Shown here one piece after another: positions 28,549 to 37,138 of a stretch of 64,000 nt of DNA. The notes under the pieces are model-generated. The model searched no databases. It saw only the letters and a program-made list of their open reading frames with translations, and was not told the DNA's origin. A program made the translations under genes and the position numbers. Position 1 is the stretch's first letter, and every line of letters starts with the position of its first letter. Source of the stretch: Gloeomargaritales cyanobacterium VI4D9 (lineage in GTDB: Bacteria; Cyanobacteriota; Cyanobacteriia; Gloeomargaritales; Gloeomargaritaceae); the NCBI GenBank assembly GCA_927797885.1, contig OV696605.1, positions 533,157 through 597,156 on the forward strand, given 5' to 3'.

Positions 28549-29139
28549 ATGGTGTTACTCCTGCACGAACCGGCTTGGGAGCGGCAACCCCGAGAACCCC
28601 AACGGGCATACCAAATGTTTTGCCGCTATCGGGAAATGGGTGCCCAGCGCCGCTTGGAACCCCTGTGCCAAGATTACCCCCTCGCACAGTTGTCTAAATG
28701 GCTCAACCGCTGGCAGTGGGTTGAACGAGCCGCCGCCTGGGATCAGTACCTAGCGATGTTATGGCAACAGCATTACAATGACCAGCAACAACACCAACAG
28801 GATGTTTGGCGGCAACGGCAGGAGCAATGGCGGGAAACCGAGTGGGACTACGTGCGGGCATTACAACGGAAAGTGGATACCATTTTGAGCCTGCCTGTCA
28901 CCCGCCAACGCACGGTTAGGGATGGCAAGACCGTCATTATTGAACCGATGAATTGGAGTCTGGGGGATGTCACCCAGCTTGTGCAACTGATCAGTGAGTT
29001 GGGGCGCAAGGCTCTGGTTCCACCCCAACCCGCTTTTCGACCTCTGCTCACCCTCCTGGCGGAACGGATGTCACCGGATGCCTACGGGGAATTGGTGCGG
29101 GCATTGCAGGAATTTGGTCAGGAGGGGTTGGAATCCTGA
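28549..29139 (+). CDS. phage terminase small subunit-like / homeodomain-like protein
   Basis: A 196-aa protein with the pattern PAWERQPREPQRAYQMFCRY, PLAQLSKWLNRWQWVERAAA and WDQYL. This is a tryptophan-rich helix-turn-helix region seen in phage terminase small subunits and in stand-alone bacterial relatives. A glutamine-rich helical middle (QQQHQQDVWRQRQEQWRETE) follows. No large terminase or other phage gene is near, so it is a stand-alone relative, not part of a prophage. I use the ATG at 28549; an upstream in-frame ATG at 28468 lies inside the dual-OB gene. The 3' end overlaps the convergent DUF760 gene by 22 bp. Confidence 0.65.
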   Translation: MVLLLHEPAWERQPREPQRAYQMFCRYREMGAQRRLEPLCQDYPLAQLSKWLNRWQWVERAAAWDQYLAMLWQQHYNDQQQHQQDVWRQRQEQWRETEWDYVRALQRKVDTILSLPVTRQRTVRDGKTVIIEPMNWSLGDVTQLVQLISELGRKALVPPQPAFRPLLTLLAERMSPDAYGELVRALQEFGQEGLES

Positions 29140-29447
29140 AGGGAACGATAATAATTGTCGAGGGCATAGCGTTGTTCCACGTTCCGCAGGAAATAACCAC
29201 TCACCATCGCTGAAGCCAGCAACCGCCCCAAATGCTCCCGATCCACCGTAATTTGCACCCGGAAATGTTCCGATGGTAGATGCCCCAATAGCCCTAAAAT
29301 GTTGCGTTCCATCACCTGACGGGCTTCCGGGCTGGTGGGCAGGGACAATTGTTCCACGACCTCCGGGGACAGGGATTGGACATATTCCCAAAGATGGTTG
29401 GTCTCTAATTCACTAGCTCCAAGCATAGGCAAAACAGTTAATAACAA
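29118..29447 (-). CDS. DUF760 family protein, 109 aa
   Basis: A small soluble protein with the conserved run LWEYVQSLSPEVVEQLSLPT, then RQVMERNILGLLGHLPSEHF and LGRLLASAMVSGYFLRNVEQ. This is the DUF760 signature, shared by cyanobacteria and plastids. The function is unproven in bacteria. It converges with the terminase-like gene. Confidence 0.88.
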   Translation of the reverse strand: MLLTVLPMLGASELETNHLWEYVQSLSPEVVEQLSLPTSPEARQVMERNILGLLGHLPSEHFRVQITVDREHLGRLLASAMVSGYFLRNVEQRYALDNYYRSLQDSNPS

Positions 29448-29520
29448 CCTAAGATCACCTTAACAAACCCCTGCGCCAACTACAGTGGGAGAAACCGAAC
29501 TTTATTCAACTTCATTTTAT

Positions 29521-29600
29521 CTCGTTGGGTCGAATACCCTGCCCTTCTAGGGCGGACTAACTCCCGGGGTTTACCCCGTGGGTTCATACCCTTGATAGAG
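29521..29600 (-). other. hairpin pair resembling an IS200/IS605 end remnant
   Basis: Two adjacent stems, GCCCTTCTAGGGC and CCCGGGGTTTACCCCGTGGG, lie in a gene-free stretch. The reverse strand reads CACGGGGTAAACCCCGGGAG then CCGCCCTAGAAGGGC. Such GC-rich hairpin pairs are typical of the subterminal ends of IS200/IS605-type elements, but no tnpA or tnpB is present. Also possible: a transcription terminator region downstream of the minus-strand operon. Confidence 0.35.
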
Positions 29601-29636
29601 GTGATAGAGGTACCCTACAGGTGTCCCTTATTTAGC

Positions 29637-29946
29637 ATTGGCAATTTTTGGTAGTGCTATCTTTGTAATGCTCAAAAAAGAGTCACAAGGATTTTTAGGG
29701 GGATAAGTCGTGTGGCATTTAAGGCAACCAACGAGGAGCCAACGGGAGGGCAATGGGGGATGATGGATTGCTCCCATGCCCATGAGATAAAGTTTTTTGG
29801 GAATTGCTCCCCTAATTTGCCTAGGGAGTTAGACCGACCACCCTCGGCAACGGCAGGGCCTTCGTTGGCAACCTATCGTGTCATTTATAATTATTTTATA
29901 ATAACAAACAATTACTTGGATAGTACTACCCAATTTTTTGCCATTG
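29637..29946. repeat. foldback element of about 310 bp at the end of the sugar operon
   Basis: The ends are imperfect inverted repeats: ATTGGCAATTTTTGGTAGTG on the left and, as reverse complement of the right, ATGGCAAAAAATTGGGTAGT. Inside are several smaller hairpins, for example CAATGGGGGATGATGGATTG and GGCAACCAACG paired loosely with CGTTGGCAACC. The right end covers the last seven codons and stop of the glycosyltransferase gene. A related string, TAGTGCTATCTTGGTAATGC, recurs at about 61046. It could be a MITE or a structured transcript. Confidence 0.5.
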
Positions 29947-30864
29947 TCTTTGTAAACGGGTCGGCATACCTTCTAAGTAACGTGCTACTCTGTAAATAAA
30001 TGGATATTTCTGATATAAATAAGACATTGTTTTATTCTTACGAATTTCGTACAAATTTGCGATAAGTTCACCCGCTAATCCCAACTTATCACTTACGCTT
30101 AATTTAGGATGAAAACTAACAAATCTAATTTCATATATTTTTTTTAATATATCAAACAATAAAGAATCCATGACTTTAAATGCAATAATTCCTAATCGTT
30201 TTTCCTTTTGAGTTGCCTGCTCATGAGAACCATCCCGAAAAGTCCGTGTGAGGTAAACCTGGTCGAATAATTTAACAGCTCCTTTACTAAAAACATGAGA
30301 CATCATAATTTGATCTCCACACCATATATTTGGGCAGATAATTGAACGCAGGATATTAGTTCTGTAAAGGCCATAAACCCCGTCAGAAAGACAACCCCGT
30401 TTAATCATTGCTTCTCGGAGAGCAGTCTTCAATTCTAGTTGGGTTGTATCTAAAAAACCTGTTAAAGGATAATCTTTAATTTTCATATTACTGTCCACAA
30501 AATCTACTCTTGAATAAGCCATAACAACTTCTGGATTTGCTTCCAAAAAATTGACTGCTACTTCCAGCCATTCTGGGTGAAAAAAATCATCAGCCGCTAA
30601 CCAACTAAAATATTTAGATTCGCAGTTCTGTAATAAAATCCAAAAATTCTCGTCAGCAGTGACTCGTCTAGGTTGTCTGTAATGTTTGATTCTCGAGTCA
30701 CTCTTACTGTAAAGTTTGATGATTTCATCAGTAGCATCAGTAGAAAAATTGTCTGAAACTATAACCTCAATATCTTGAAACGTTTGATTAATTACCGACT
30801 CAATTGCCCGAGCCACATATTTTTCTTCATTAAAGCAAGGAATGCCAACAGTAACAAGCTTCAT
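29926..30864 (-). CDS. family 2 glycosyltransferase
   Basis: A 312-aa GT-A fold enzyme. The N terminus reads LVTVGIPCFNEEKYVARAIE and IEVIVSDNFSTDATDEII, the nucleotide-sugar binding strands. SWLAADDFFHPEWLE carries the DxD-like metal motif. It should transfer a sugar from a nucleotide donor to a growing surface glycan. It is the last gene of the nine-gene minus-strand operon, 12 bp after the CmcI-like gene, and is AT-rich like the rest. Its C-terminal end lies within the foldback element, so its native end may have been altered. Confidence 0.9.
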   Translation of the reverse strand: MKLVTVGIPCFNEEKYVARAIESVINQTFQDIEVIVSDNFSTDATDEIIKLYSKSDSRIKHYRQPRRVTADENFWILLQNCESKYFSWLAADDFFHPEWLEVAVNFLEANPEVVMAYSRVDFVDSNMKIKDYPLTGFLDTTQLELKTALREAMIKRGCLSDGVYGLYRTNILRSIICPNIWCGDQIMMSHVFSKGAVKLFDQVYLTRTFRDGSHEQATQKEKRLGIIAFKVMDSLLFDILKKIYEIRFVSFHPKLSVSDKLGLAGELIANLYEIRKNKTMSYLYQKYPFIYRVARYLEGMPTRLQRQWQKIG

Positions 30865-30876
30865 GGTATTTTTAGA

Positions 30877-31635
30877 CTAATATTTTTTTCGCAAATATCC
30901 ATCAGGTGCTGCTGTAATTAGTAACTTGTGCTGAATACTTTTGTCAATCTCAAATTCTGGATGATTCTTTAAAAACTCCCAAACGGCAGTTTTAGGATTA
31001 TCGCCTTTACCCCAAGGACGATCAGGAAAAGACCCTGGTGGCATATCTTCAATACCTGTGTCGAGTACAATACAATAACTACTAGGTGTTACTATTTTCC
31101 CATATGCCTCTAATTCTAGTAATACATGGTTATGAGAATGATTTGAGTCCAAAAAAACCATTACTCGCTTTGCGAAACTAGCTCGTTCTGAAACTTGTTT
31201 AATAATATCTGGATTTACAGAAGAACCTTCAAGAATTTCAATACGATTTGCTAGAGGATGGGATTGGATAGCGACTCGATTATGCGAACGGATTTCAATA
31301 TCAATTCCCAAAACTTTACGCTCGATATTTTGTCTATTAGTATCGCAGTAGTCTAATAACGCTAGCATAGATGCGCTGAAAATCAATGAACCTCCATGGG
31401 CAATACCTGTTTCAATAATTAAGTCAGGTTTTACTTTCCAAATTAGTTCCTGCATGGCAAATACATCGCCGGGAAATTGAATGATTGGTCGACCTAGCCA
31501 AGTGAAATTATATTCCCACTTATAATGTGCTGCTTCTCTAATCCAAATACGAGAAAGTGCTTGCAGATCAGTATCTAAAGCAATTTGCTTAATACTGTTT
31601 TGAACTTCTAAGTTAAACTGCTCATGTTTGTCCAT
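30877..31635 (-). CDS. CmcI/cephalosporin hydroxylase family methyltransferase-like protein
   Basis: A 252-aa Rossmann-fold protein. DLIIETGIAHGGSLIFSASM forms the SAM-type glycine loop, RVMVFLDSNHSHNHVLLELE holds the metal-binding acidic and histidine residues, and DTGIEDMPPGSFPDRPWGKG is the CmcI family signature. In glycan clusters such proteins are thought to be sugar O-methyltransferases. The start ATG at 31635 overlaps the end of the WbqC gene by 14 bp; an earlier start would extend further into it. Confidence 0.82.
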   Translation of the reverse strand: MDKHEQFNLEVQNSIKQIALDTDLQALSRIWIREAAHYKWEYNFTWLGRPIIQFPGDVFAMQELIWKVKPDLIIETGIAHGGSLIFSASMLALLDYCDTNRQNIERKVLGIDIEIRSHNRVAIQSHPLANRIEILEGSSVNPDIIKQVSERASFAKRVMVFLDSNHSHNHVLLELEAYGKIVTPSSYCIVLDTGIEDMPPGSFPDRPWGKGDNPKTAVWEFLKNHPEFEIDKSIQHKLLITAAPDGYLRKKY

Positions 31636-32383
31636 AAAGAAACTCCTTCCAGTGAATGGTTTTAGAACAAATATACTTACTTCCAGCTTGACCACAATTT
31701 GCCACCAAGTCTAAACTACTAACAAAAGGGGTAAAGTCACCATGGAGTTGAGGGTATGGAGCACAGCAATACTGCATATATTCTACAACTATACCTTCAG
31801 AGTCAAAAGACTCATGATCTAAATAGTTTCTAGCACCATGTCCCGTGATATAGAAATTAGCTCCAAAATGCTTGACTATTTTCAAGATACGCTCAGAACC
31901 TCGCCCAGGAATATCTAATCTAGAAGAAAGAAAGAACCTTTTTCCATGATCAAGTTTAAAGTAATCAATCAGGAACCGCATAGACAGAATAGATAAATCA
32001 GAAAGTTTTTTCACGCCAATTGTCACATCAAAGAATGACATGGCAATATGCAACGCTTCTTGTTTGAAAGGTGCGTGAATAAAACTTTGTGTTAAAAGGT
32101 CTAAATGTTGTTTCTGCCAGTTTTGATAACTATCAATTTCTATTTCATTAATTTTTGCACCAGATTTGAAAGATTTGACAGGTATGGTCATCCAGACAGT
32201 TCCGTTTTTGAGTTTAACTTGTACTCTTTTAATAAAGGTTCGTCCTGAATTCGGAAATTGCACATCGTCGTAAAAAATAAAAACATCTGACAGTTGAATC
32301 TGCTCAAGCATTCCTATCCACGGAAAATACATTGGTTGAGAGATAACAACTTTGCAGATTGGGGGGGACACGGTACTACTCAT
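31622..32383 (-). CDS. WbqC family protein
   Basis: A 253-aa protein with the WbqC start KVVISQPMYFPWIGMLEQIQ, then DDVQFPNSGRTFIKRVQVKL and VWMTIPVKS, and the later FYITGHGARNYLD. WbqC-like proteins occur in O-antigen and exopolysaccharide clusters next to sugar aminotransferases and are suspected to acylate or amidate aminosugars, though no reaction is established. It lies 8 bp after the small methyltransferase gene and overlaps the CmcI-like gene. Confidence 0.88.
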   Translation of the reverse strand: MSSTVSPPICKVVISQPMYFPWIGMLEQIQLSDVFIFYDDVQFPNSGRTFIKRVQVKLKNGTVWMTIPVKSFKSGAKINEIEIDSYQNWQKQHLDLLTQSFIHAPFKQEALHIAMSFFDVTIGVKKLSDLSILSMRFLIDYFKLDHGKRFFLSSRLDIPGRGSERILKIVKHFGANFYITGHGARNYLDHESFDSEGIVVEYMQYCCAPYPQLHGDFTPFVSSLDLVANCGQAGSKYICSKTIHWKEFLYGQT

Positions 32384-32391
32384 TGGAAGAC

Positions 32392-33087
32392 CTATTCAAT
32401 AATTTTTCTCCGCTCAAAAAATGGCCGATGCCCACCATAATGCATTTGAGGTATGTCTGGTTTATACAAGTAAATTGTATAATCAAACAATGGGTAGCTG
32501 TGATCTAAACGCACTTTAGGAGTTAACTCAAACATGCACCAAGACAGAAGTTCATTGGGGTTAGAATAATAGAGATTTGGGCTAGTAAAATTTACATATG
32601 TCGTCATGATATTAAATGCAATCCCAATTCTACTAAGATCATACATCCGTTTGATCATCTTTTTAACAAAATCAGCCATTTCAGGAATTGAGTAATCCAG
32701 TTTAAGTGTAAGGACTCCACTACAAACGATAAAGTCGTAAGGAGGCAATTCAACCTCCAGAATATCACCGACTAACCAGTCAGCATTTGGATTGTTTTGT
32801 CGAGCTGCTTCGATCATATCAGGCGATATATCAATGCCTGTATAACTAACAGGGATATTTCGTTCTTGAATCAGTTCTAGAAGACTACCATATCCACATC
32901 CAACATCTAACAAAGTAAATGGAACTTGTGCAGGAACTGGCATACGAAGAAGTTCTAACATCCGGTCGTTACGCAGATAATGATCGGCTTCATCTCCGCC
33001 CCAGTCAACACCTCTCCAATTACAGCCAAACTTTTTAAGGGTTTCTTCACAGTGCTTTTGAACCGCTTGACTAATTGGGTGAGACAT
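32392..33087 (-). CDS. class I SAM-dependent methyltransferase
   Basis: A 231-aa protein with motif I TLLDVGCGYGSLLELI, acidic loop YTGIDISPDMIEAARQ and motif IV DFIVCSGVLTLK. The chosen ATG (33087) is preceded by GGAGG at good spacing; an upstream in-frame ATG at 33105 contains that ribosome site and is less likely. In this operon it probably methylates a sugar hydroxyl or an amino group. Confidence 0.87.
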   Translation of the reverse strand: MSHPISQAVQKHCEETLKKFGCNWRGVDWGGDEADHYLRNDRMLELLRMPVPAQVPFTLLDVGCGYGSLLELIQERNIPVSYTGIDISPDMIEAARQNNPNADWLVGDILEVELPPYDFIVCSGVLTLKLDYSIPEMADFVKKMIKRMYDLSRIGIAFNIMTTYVNFTSPNLYYSNPNELLSWCMFELTPKVRLDHSYPLFDYTIYLYKPDIPQMHYGGHRPFFERRKIIE

Positions 33088-33105
33088 GGTTAACAAGACC
33101 TCCAT

Positions 33106-34230
33106 TTAAACTCTTGAGTTTCTACTGAACAATGAATGTATTATAGCAGTAACTCGTTGCATATCTATTTCAGTCATGTCGTGGTAGCTGGGTAAATTAA
33201 TAGATCTACTAGCAATATCAGAAGATCTTTCATTAAAGAAATTCGATTTTTGAAACATGGGCATACTGGAAAGAGGCCAGAAAAAAACCCGAGCATCTAT
33301 ATTAAATTCTCGAAACTTTTTCAAAAGGATGTCCCGCGTGATACCAAGTCCAGCATCAAAAACAACTGTCGGCATCCATCCACCATTGATAGTGCCTTCT
33401 GGTTCTAGATTCATGGATACTCCACCAAGACACTCCAGATTATTTTTATAGTACCCTAGAATTTCACGTTTACGGTCAATTAGTTCATCAATTCGTTGCA
33501 TTTGAGCATAACCGATCGCCGCTTGAATATTAGACATTTTATACTTAAAGCCGACCATATCTGCCCAAAATTGCTTAGTTTGCCCTCTAGCCCTTCCGTG
33601 ATTAGAGAGCGTAAGTACAGTCTCATACAAATCTGCGTCATTGGTAACAAACATTCCGCCTTCGCCAGTGGTAAGAGTTTTTGTCCCATGAAAGGAGAAT
33701 ACACCAAACTTACCCATGCTACCCGCTCTTTTGCCATGATAGACAGAGCCAATCGCCTCAGCCGCATCCTCAATAATTGGAACATTGTACTTTTCTCCAA
33801 TCTCCAGCAACCGATCCATATCGCACAGATTACCATACAAGTGTACTGCCACGATCGCCTTAGTGCGTGGAGTGATTGCCTCCTCTGCCAAATCGGGATC
33901 AATACACCAACTATCGGGCAGAATATCCACAAATACTGGTTTTGCTCCCAAATGCACGATCGGTGCAACGGTAGCAATCCAATTAGTATCAGCCAAAATC
34001 ACTTCATCACCTACGCCAATCCCCAATGCTAACATTCCCATATGCAAAGCGCCTGTACAGCTTGAAGTAGCAATTGCATACTCTACAGCGAGATGCTTTC
34101 TGAAAGCCTCTTCAAACAGATTGATGTACTCATAACAGCGATCGCCCCAACCATTGCGAGCGGCATCCATAGCATACTCAACTTCTAATTCGGTAATAGA
34201 AGGTTTTGTATAATAAATACGAGAATTCAT
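33106..34230 (-). CDS. DegT/DnrJ/EryC1/StrS aminotransferase (perosamine synthase-like)
   Basis: A 374-aa PLP enzyme that would aminate a nucleotide-linked keto-sugar. It shows TSSCTGALHMGMLALGIGVG (cofactor phosphate site), IIEDAAEAIGSVY (Asp that contacts PLP nitrogen) and GVFSFHGTKTLTTGEGG with the Schiff-base lysine in SFHGTKT. The start ATG at 34230 overlaps the TGA of the upstream gene (ATGA) and follows GGAGGT. Having an aminotransferase in a CDP-sugar cluster suggests an amino-deoxysugar. Confidence 0.93.
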   Translation of the reverse strand: MNSRIYYTKPSITELEVEYAMDAARNGWGDRCYEYINLFEEAFRKHLAVEYAIATSSCTGALHMGMLALGIGVGDEVILADTNWIATVAPIVHLGAKPVFVDILPDSWCIDPDLAEEAITPRTKAIVAVHLYGNLCDMDRLLEIGEKYNVPIIEDAAEAIGSVYHGKRAGSMGKFGVFSFHGTKTLTTGEGGMFVTNDADLYETVLTLSNHGRARGQTKQFWADMVGFKYKMSNIQAAIGYAQMQRIDELIDRKREILGYYKNNLECLGGVSMNLEPEGTINGGWMPTVVFDAGLGITRDILLKKFREFNIDARVFFWPLSSMPMFQKSNFFNERSSDIASRSINLPSYHDMTEIDMQRVTAIIHSLFSRNSRV

Positions 34231-35504
34231 AGCACCTCCAGTTGAAAAATAGCAACGACAAAACTTCCTCCCCAATCTCTAACGTACTCAGGCTGAGCCA
34301 GAATTTCTTTTTTTAGATTCCAAGGGAAAACAACCACATACAGTCTTTTCAGGGATTTTGGGGTATAGGAGAGTTGTCCATACACCGATGGGAGGGATTC
34401 GAGTTGTACCCTGTAATCAACAAAAAGACTGTAACTCGATTTGGTATTCTCGATGTAGCTTTCATCTACAATCGGAGTCTGACTCCCTGACATAAACTTG
34501 CCCTGCTTCACCAGGCTACAATGTACCACAAAAGGAATTAAATCAGGACGAACTCCCGCATAATTCATTAGTGTATTTGCTTTTGCCGCCGCTCCATAAC
34601 CTACTACAATTTTCTGTTGGCGTTGAGCTTCCAGTAAAAAAGTTAAAAAATTATTTTTAATTTGGTTAACCTTTCTCTGAAAATTAGTGTAGTAGTTAGT
34701 TTCACAAATTCCAATCTGCAACTCTTGGGCAAGTAACTTAGTAACATTAGTATTTATAGAATATTTTCCAGAATCCTGTCGTTGAGTAAAAACCCGCAAG
34801 CTACCGCCATGGGTTGGTTGTTCTTCCACATCAAATATACTCAACCCGTTTGCATTAAAAATCTGGTTGGCGGCTGTTAAAGAAAGATAAGAGAAATGCT
34901 CATGGTAAATAGTGTCAAACTGACTTCCTGCAATCAATTTTACCAGATGGGGAAACTCAAAGGTTGCCACTCCTTGAGGCTTAAGTAATATAGCAAAACC
35001 TGTAACAAAATCGTTGATATTGGGTACATGAGCTAAAACATTATTGGCAACAATCAGATCAGCACACTTTCCTTGGTCAAGCAATTTTTTTGCCAAAACA
35101 CTCCCAAAAAACTCTTCTACTATCGGGATTGCCTTGAGACGAGCCGTTACTGCTGTACTAGCTGTTGGCTCAATGCCTAGACAAGGAATACTATGATTTC
35201 GAAAGTACTGCAATAGACAGCCATCATTCGCTCCCACCTCGACCACATAGCTGTCTTGATTCAGATCAAAGCGATCAATCATTTCTAACACATAACGCTC
35301 GCAATGGGACAACCAACTTTTGGAAAAGCCGCTGAAGTACGCATAGTCTGCATCAAATAGTTTATCAGCTTCAGTAAAATCTTCAGTCTGCACCAGCCAG
35401 CAAGATTCACAGACTAACATCCGCAATGGAAACCAGCGTTCTGGAGCATAAAGTTTTTCTTTGGTAAGTAATTTTAGTTCTGAACCACAATGACGACATC
35501 TCAT
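34227..35504 (-). CDS. nucleotide-sugar C-methyltransferase (TylCIII/NovU type)
   Basis: A 425-aa three-domain enzyme. An N-terminal zinc site (MRCRHCGSEL...CESCW) is followed by the SAM domain with SYVVEVGANDGCLLQYFRNH and DLIVANNVLAHVPNINDF, the signature YHEHFSYLSLTAANQIF, and the C-terminal domain with VVGYGAAAKANTLMNY. This family adds a methyl group to a carbon of a 4-keto-sugar, making a branched sugar. It overlaps both neighbours by 4 bp (ATGA), so the operon is tightly coupled. The CDP-sugar genes upstream supply the likely substrate. Confidence 0.92.
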   Translation of the reverse strand: MRCRHCGSELKLLTKEKLYAPERWFPLRMLVCESCWLVQTEDFTEADKLFDADYAYFSGFSKSWLSHCERYVLEMIDRFDLNQDSYVVEVGANDGCLLQYFRNHSIPCLGIEPTASTAVTARLKAIPIVEEFFGSVLAKKLLDQGKCADLIVANNVLAHVPNINDFVTGFAILLKPQGVATFEFPHLVKLIAGSQFDTIYHEHFSYLSLTAANQIFNANGLSIFDVEEQPTHGGSLRVFTQRQDSGKYSINTNVTKLLAQELQIGICETNYYTNFQRKVNQIKNNFLTFLLEAQRQQKIVVGYGAAAKANTLMNYAGVRPDLIPFVVHCSLVKQGKFMSGSQTPIVDESYIENTKSSYSLFVDYRVQLESLPSVYGQLSYTPKSLKRLYVVVFPWNLKKEILAQPEYVRDWGGSFVVAIFQLEVL

Positions 35505-36067
35505 AAGACAAAACCCCGGAAATCTTTAGAAAGGAATGGATGAGAAGAATCCCGATCAGAAACATCCGTTACTTTCAAGAGCCAGGGAATATTCAGTTTA
35601 GGATCGCTATAGCGAATTCCACCTTCAGATTTTGGCTCATAATGTGCGGTAGTTAAATAAAGTAACTCACTTCCCGCTTCCAACACTTGAAATCCGTGAG
35701 CAAAGCCCTCTGGTACAACAATCATTAGCTTATTTTCCGCAGAAAGTTCCACACCGTACCATCGAAGAAATGTAGGAGAGCCTTTTCGTAAATCAACAAC
35801 TACATCCCATACCCTGCCCTGGAGACAACGGATCATCTTCATTTCGGCGTGAGGCGGATATTGAAAATGAAGACCGCGAATAGCACCTGCTCGGTGAGTT
35901 ATAGAAAGATTAACTTGTCTAATCTTTTTACCAGATAAAATATCATCTAACTCTCGATCGCAAAACCCCCGATAAAAAATGCCTCGTTCATCTTGATAAA
36001 GATGAGTCTCAACTAGTAGCACTCCAGAAATAGGTGTTGTATGTATCTCTAGTTTCCGCCTAGTCAT
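35501..36067 (-). CDS. dTDP-4-dehydrorhamnose 3,5-epimerase family (RfbC-like cupin)
   Basis: A 188-aa cupin. The active-site stretch INLSITHRAGAIRGLHFQYP resembles NxSxS..GxxRGLHxQ and includes the catalytic His; FAHGFQVLEAGSELLYLTTA includes the second conserved region with the tyrosine. In this context it likely epimerises a CDP-4-keto-6-deoxyhexose rather than the dTDP form. Starts and stops overlap the neighbours by 4 bp. rfbF-rfbG-rfbC-like order is conserved in other cyanobacteria. Confidence 0.9.
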   Translation of the reverse strand: MTRRKLEIHTTPISGVLLVETHLYQDERGIFYRGFCDRELDDILSGKKIRQVNLSITHRAGAIRGLHFQYPPHAEMKMIRCLQGRVWDVVVDLRKGSPTFLRWYGVELSAENKLMIVVPEGFAHGFQVLEAGSELLYLTTAHYEPKSEGGIRYSDPKLNIPWLLKVTDVSDRDSSHPFLSKDFRGFVL

Positions 36068-37131
36068 GGGAGCATTGCCTGATAATCAGAGATTTGCTTG
36101 AAGGTGAACTTTTGCATATCTTCGCCGTCTAGCCAAGTTTTATACCATGATACCGTCACTTCTAACCCTTGATCCACAGACCAATGAGGATGCCAACCGA
36201 GTTTATCAATTGCTTGGGAACTATCTAATCTTAAAGTCTCAGATTCGTGAAAATTTATGCTCTGAACGAGATTAATCATTATTGGTTTTGACCAAAGTCT
36301 AAATAAACTTTCTACTACTTCTTGAACGGTCTTTTCTTGAGTGGATGATGATCCAAAATTCCAAGCAGTTAAATACGAGATATCATGCCAGATTGATGAT
36401 TTTTCTGCAAGCAATAAATACCCATACAATGGTTCTAAGATATGTTGCCACGGACGGATCGCTTGAGGGTATCGCAACTCTATTGGTATATTCCCAATTA
36501 ATGCTCGCACGCAATCAGGAATTAACCTATCCATAGACCAATCTCCCCCCCCAATAACATTTCCTGCTCGTACTGTGAACAGTTTAGGAGAGTTTTCGTT
36601 ATAAAAAAAGCTGGATCGGTAACTATCAACAAGCATTTCAACCATTGCCTTACTCGCACTATAAGGGTCTTGTCCACCCAAAGGATCTATTTCTCGGTAA
36701 GGATATACCCAGTTGCGATTCGCATAGACTTTGTCTGTTGTCACAATAATAACAGTCTTCACAAATGAACATTGACGTATGACTTCTAGCAAGTTCGCTG
36801 TTCCCATAACATTAACAGCAAATGTATCTAAAGGGTGATGATAAGCATATCGAACTAATGGTTGTGCCGCAAGATGGAAAATGATCTCTGGCTGAATTTC
36901 GATTATGTAACTACTGAGAGTTTCCAAATCACGAACATCACCCCGCTTATCTGCAAGTAAAAGTTCTGATATGTGAGCAATTTCAAATAAATTAGGAGTG
37001 GTAGGTGGATCAAGTGAAAAACCATATATGTCAGCACCCAATAAACTCAGCCACAGGCAAAGCCAAGAGCCTTTAAATCCCGTATGCCCCGTAACTAATA
37101 CTGATTTGCCTTGCCAAAAGGAAGATGTCAT
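36064..37131 (-). CDS. rfbG: CDP-glucose 4,6-dehydratase
   Basis: A 355-aa extended short-chain dehydrogenase that turns CDP-glucose into CDP-4-keto-6-deoxyglucose. It shows VLVTGHTGFKGSWLCLWLSL (NAD loop), AAQPLVRYAYHHPLDTFAVN, TTDKVYANRNWVYPYREIDP and the YSASK catalytic pair, then AGNVIGGGDWSMDRLIPD, a dehydratase-specific block. I choose the ATG at 37131, seven bases after the rfbF stop; a longer frame reaches into rfbF. Confidence 0.94.
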   Translation of the reverse strand: MTSSFWQGKSVLVTGHTGFKGSWLCLWLSLLGADIYGFSLDPPTTPNLFEIAHISELLLADKRGDVRDLETLSSYIIEIQPEIIFHLAAQPLVRYAYHHPLDTFAVNVMGTANLLEVIRQCSFVKTVIIVTTDKVYANRNWVYPYREIDPLGGQDPYSASKAMVEMLVDSYRSSFFYNENSPKLFTVRAGNVIGGGDWSMDRLIPDCVRALIGNIPIELRYPQAIRPWQHILEPLYGYLLLAEKSSIWHDISYLTAWNFGSSSTQEKTVQEVVESLFRLWSKPIMINLVQSINFHESETLRLDSSQAIDKLGWHPHWSVDQGLEVTVSWYKTWLDGEDMQKFTFKQISDYQAMLP

Positions 37132-37138
37132 AGAAGAG

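Noticed and set aside
28549-29139. Prophage marker (terminase)
   Set aside because: No large terminase, portal, capsid or integrase gene is near; single-copy relatives of this protein exist outside phages.
29448-29636. tRNA gene in the gap after the DUF760 gene
   Set aside because: The hairpins there do not form a cloverleaf, and no T-loop GTTCRANNC is properly placed.
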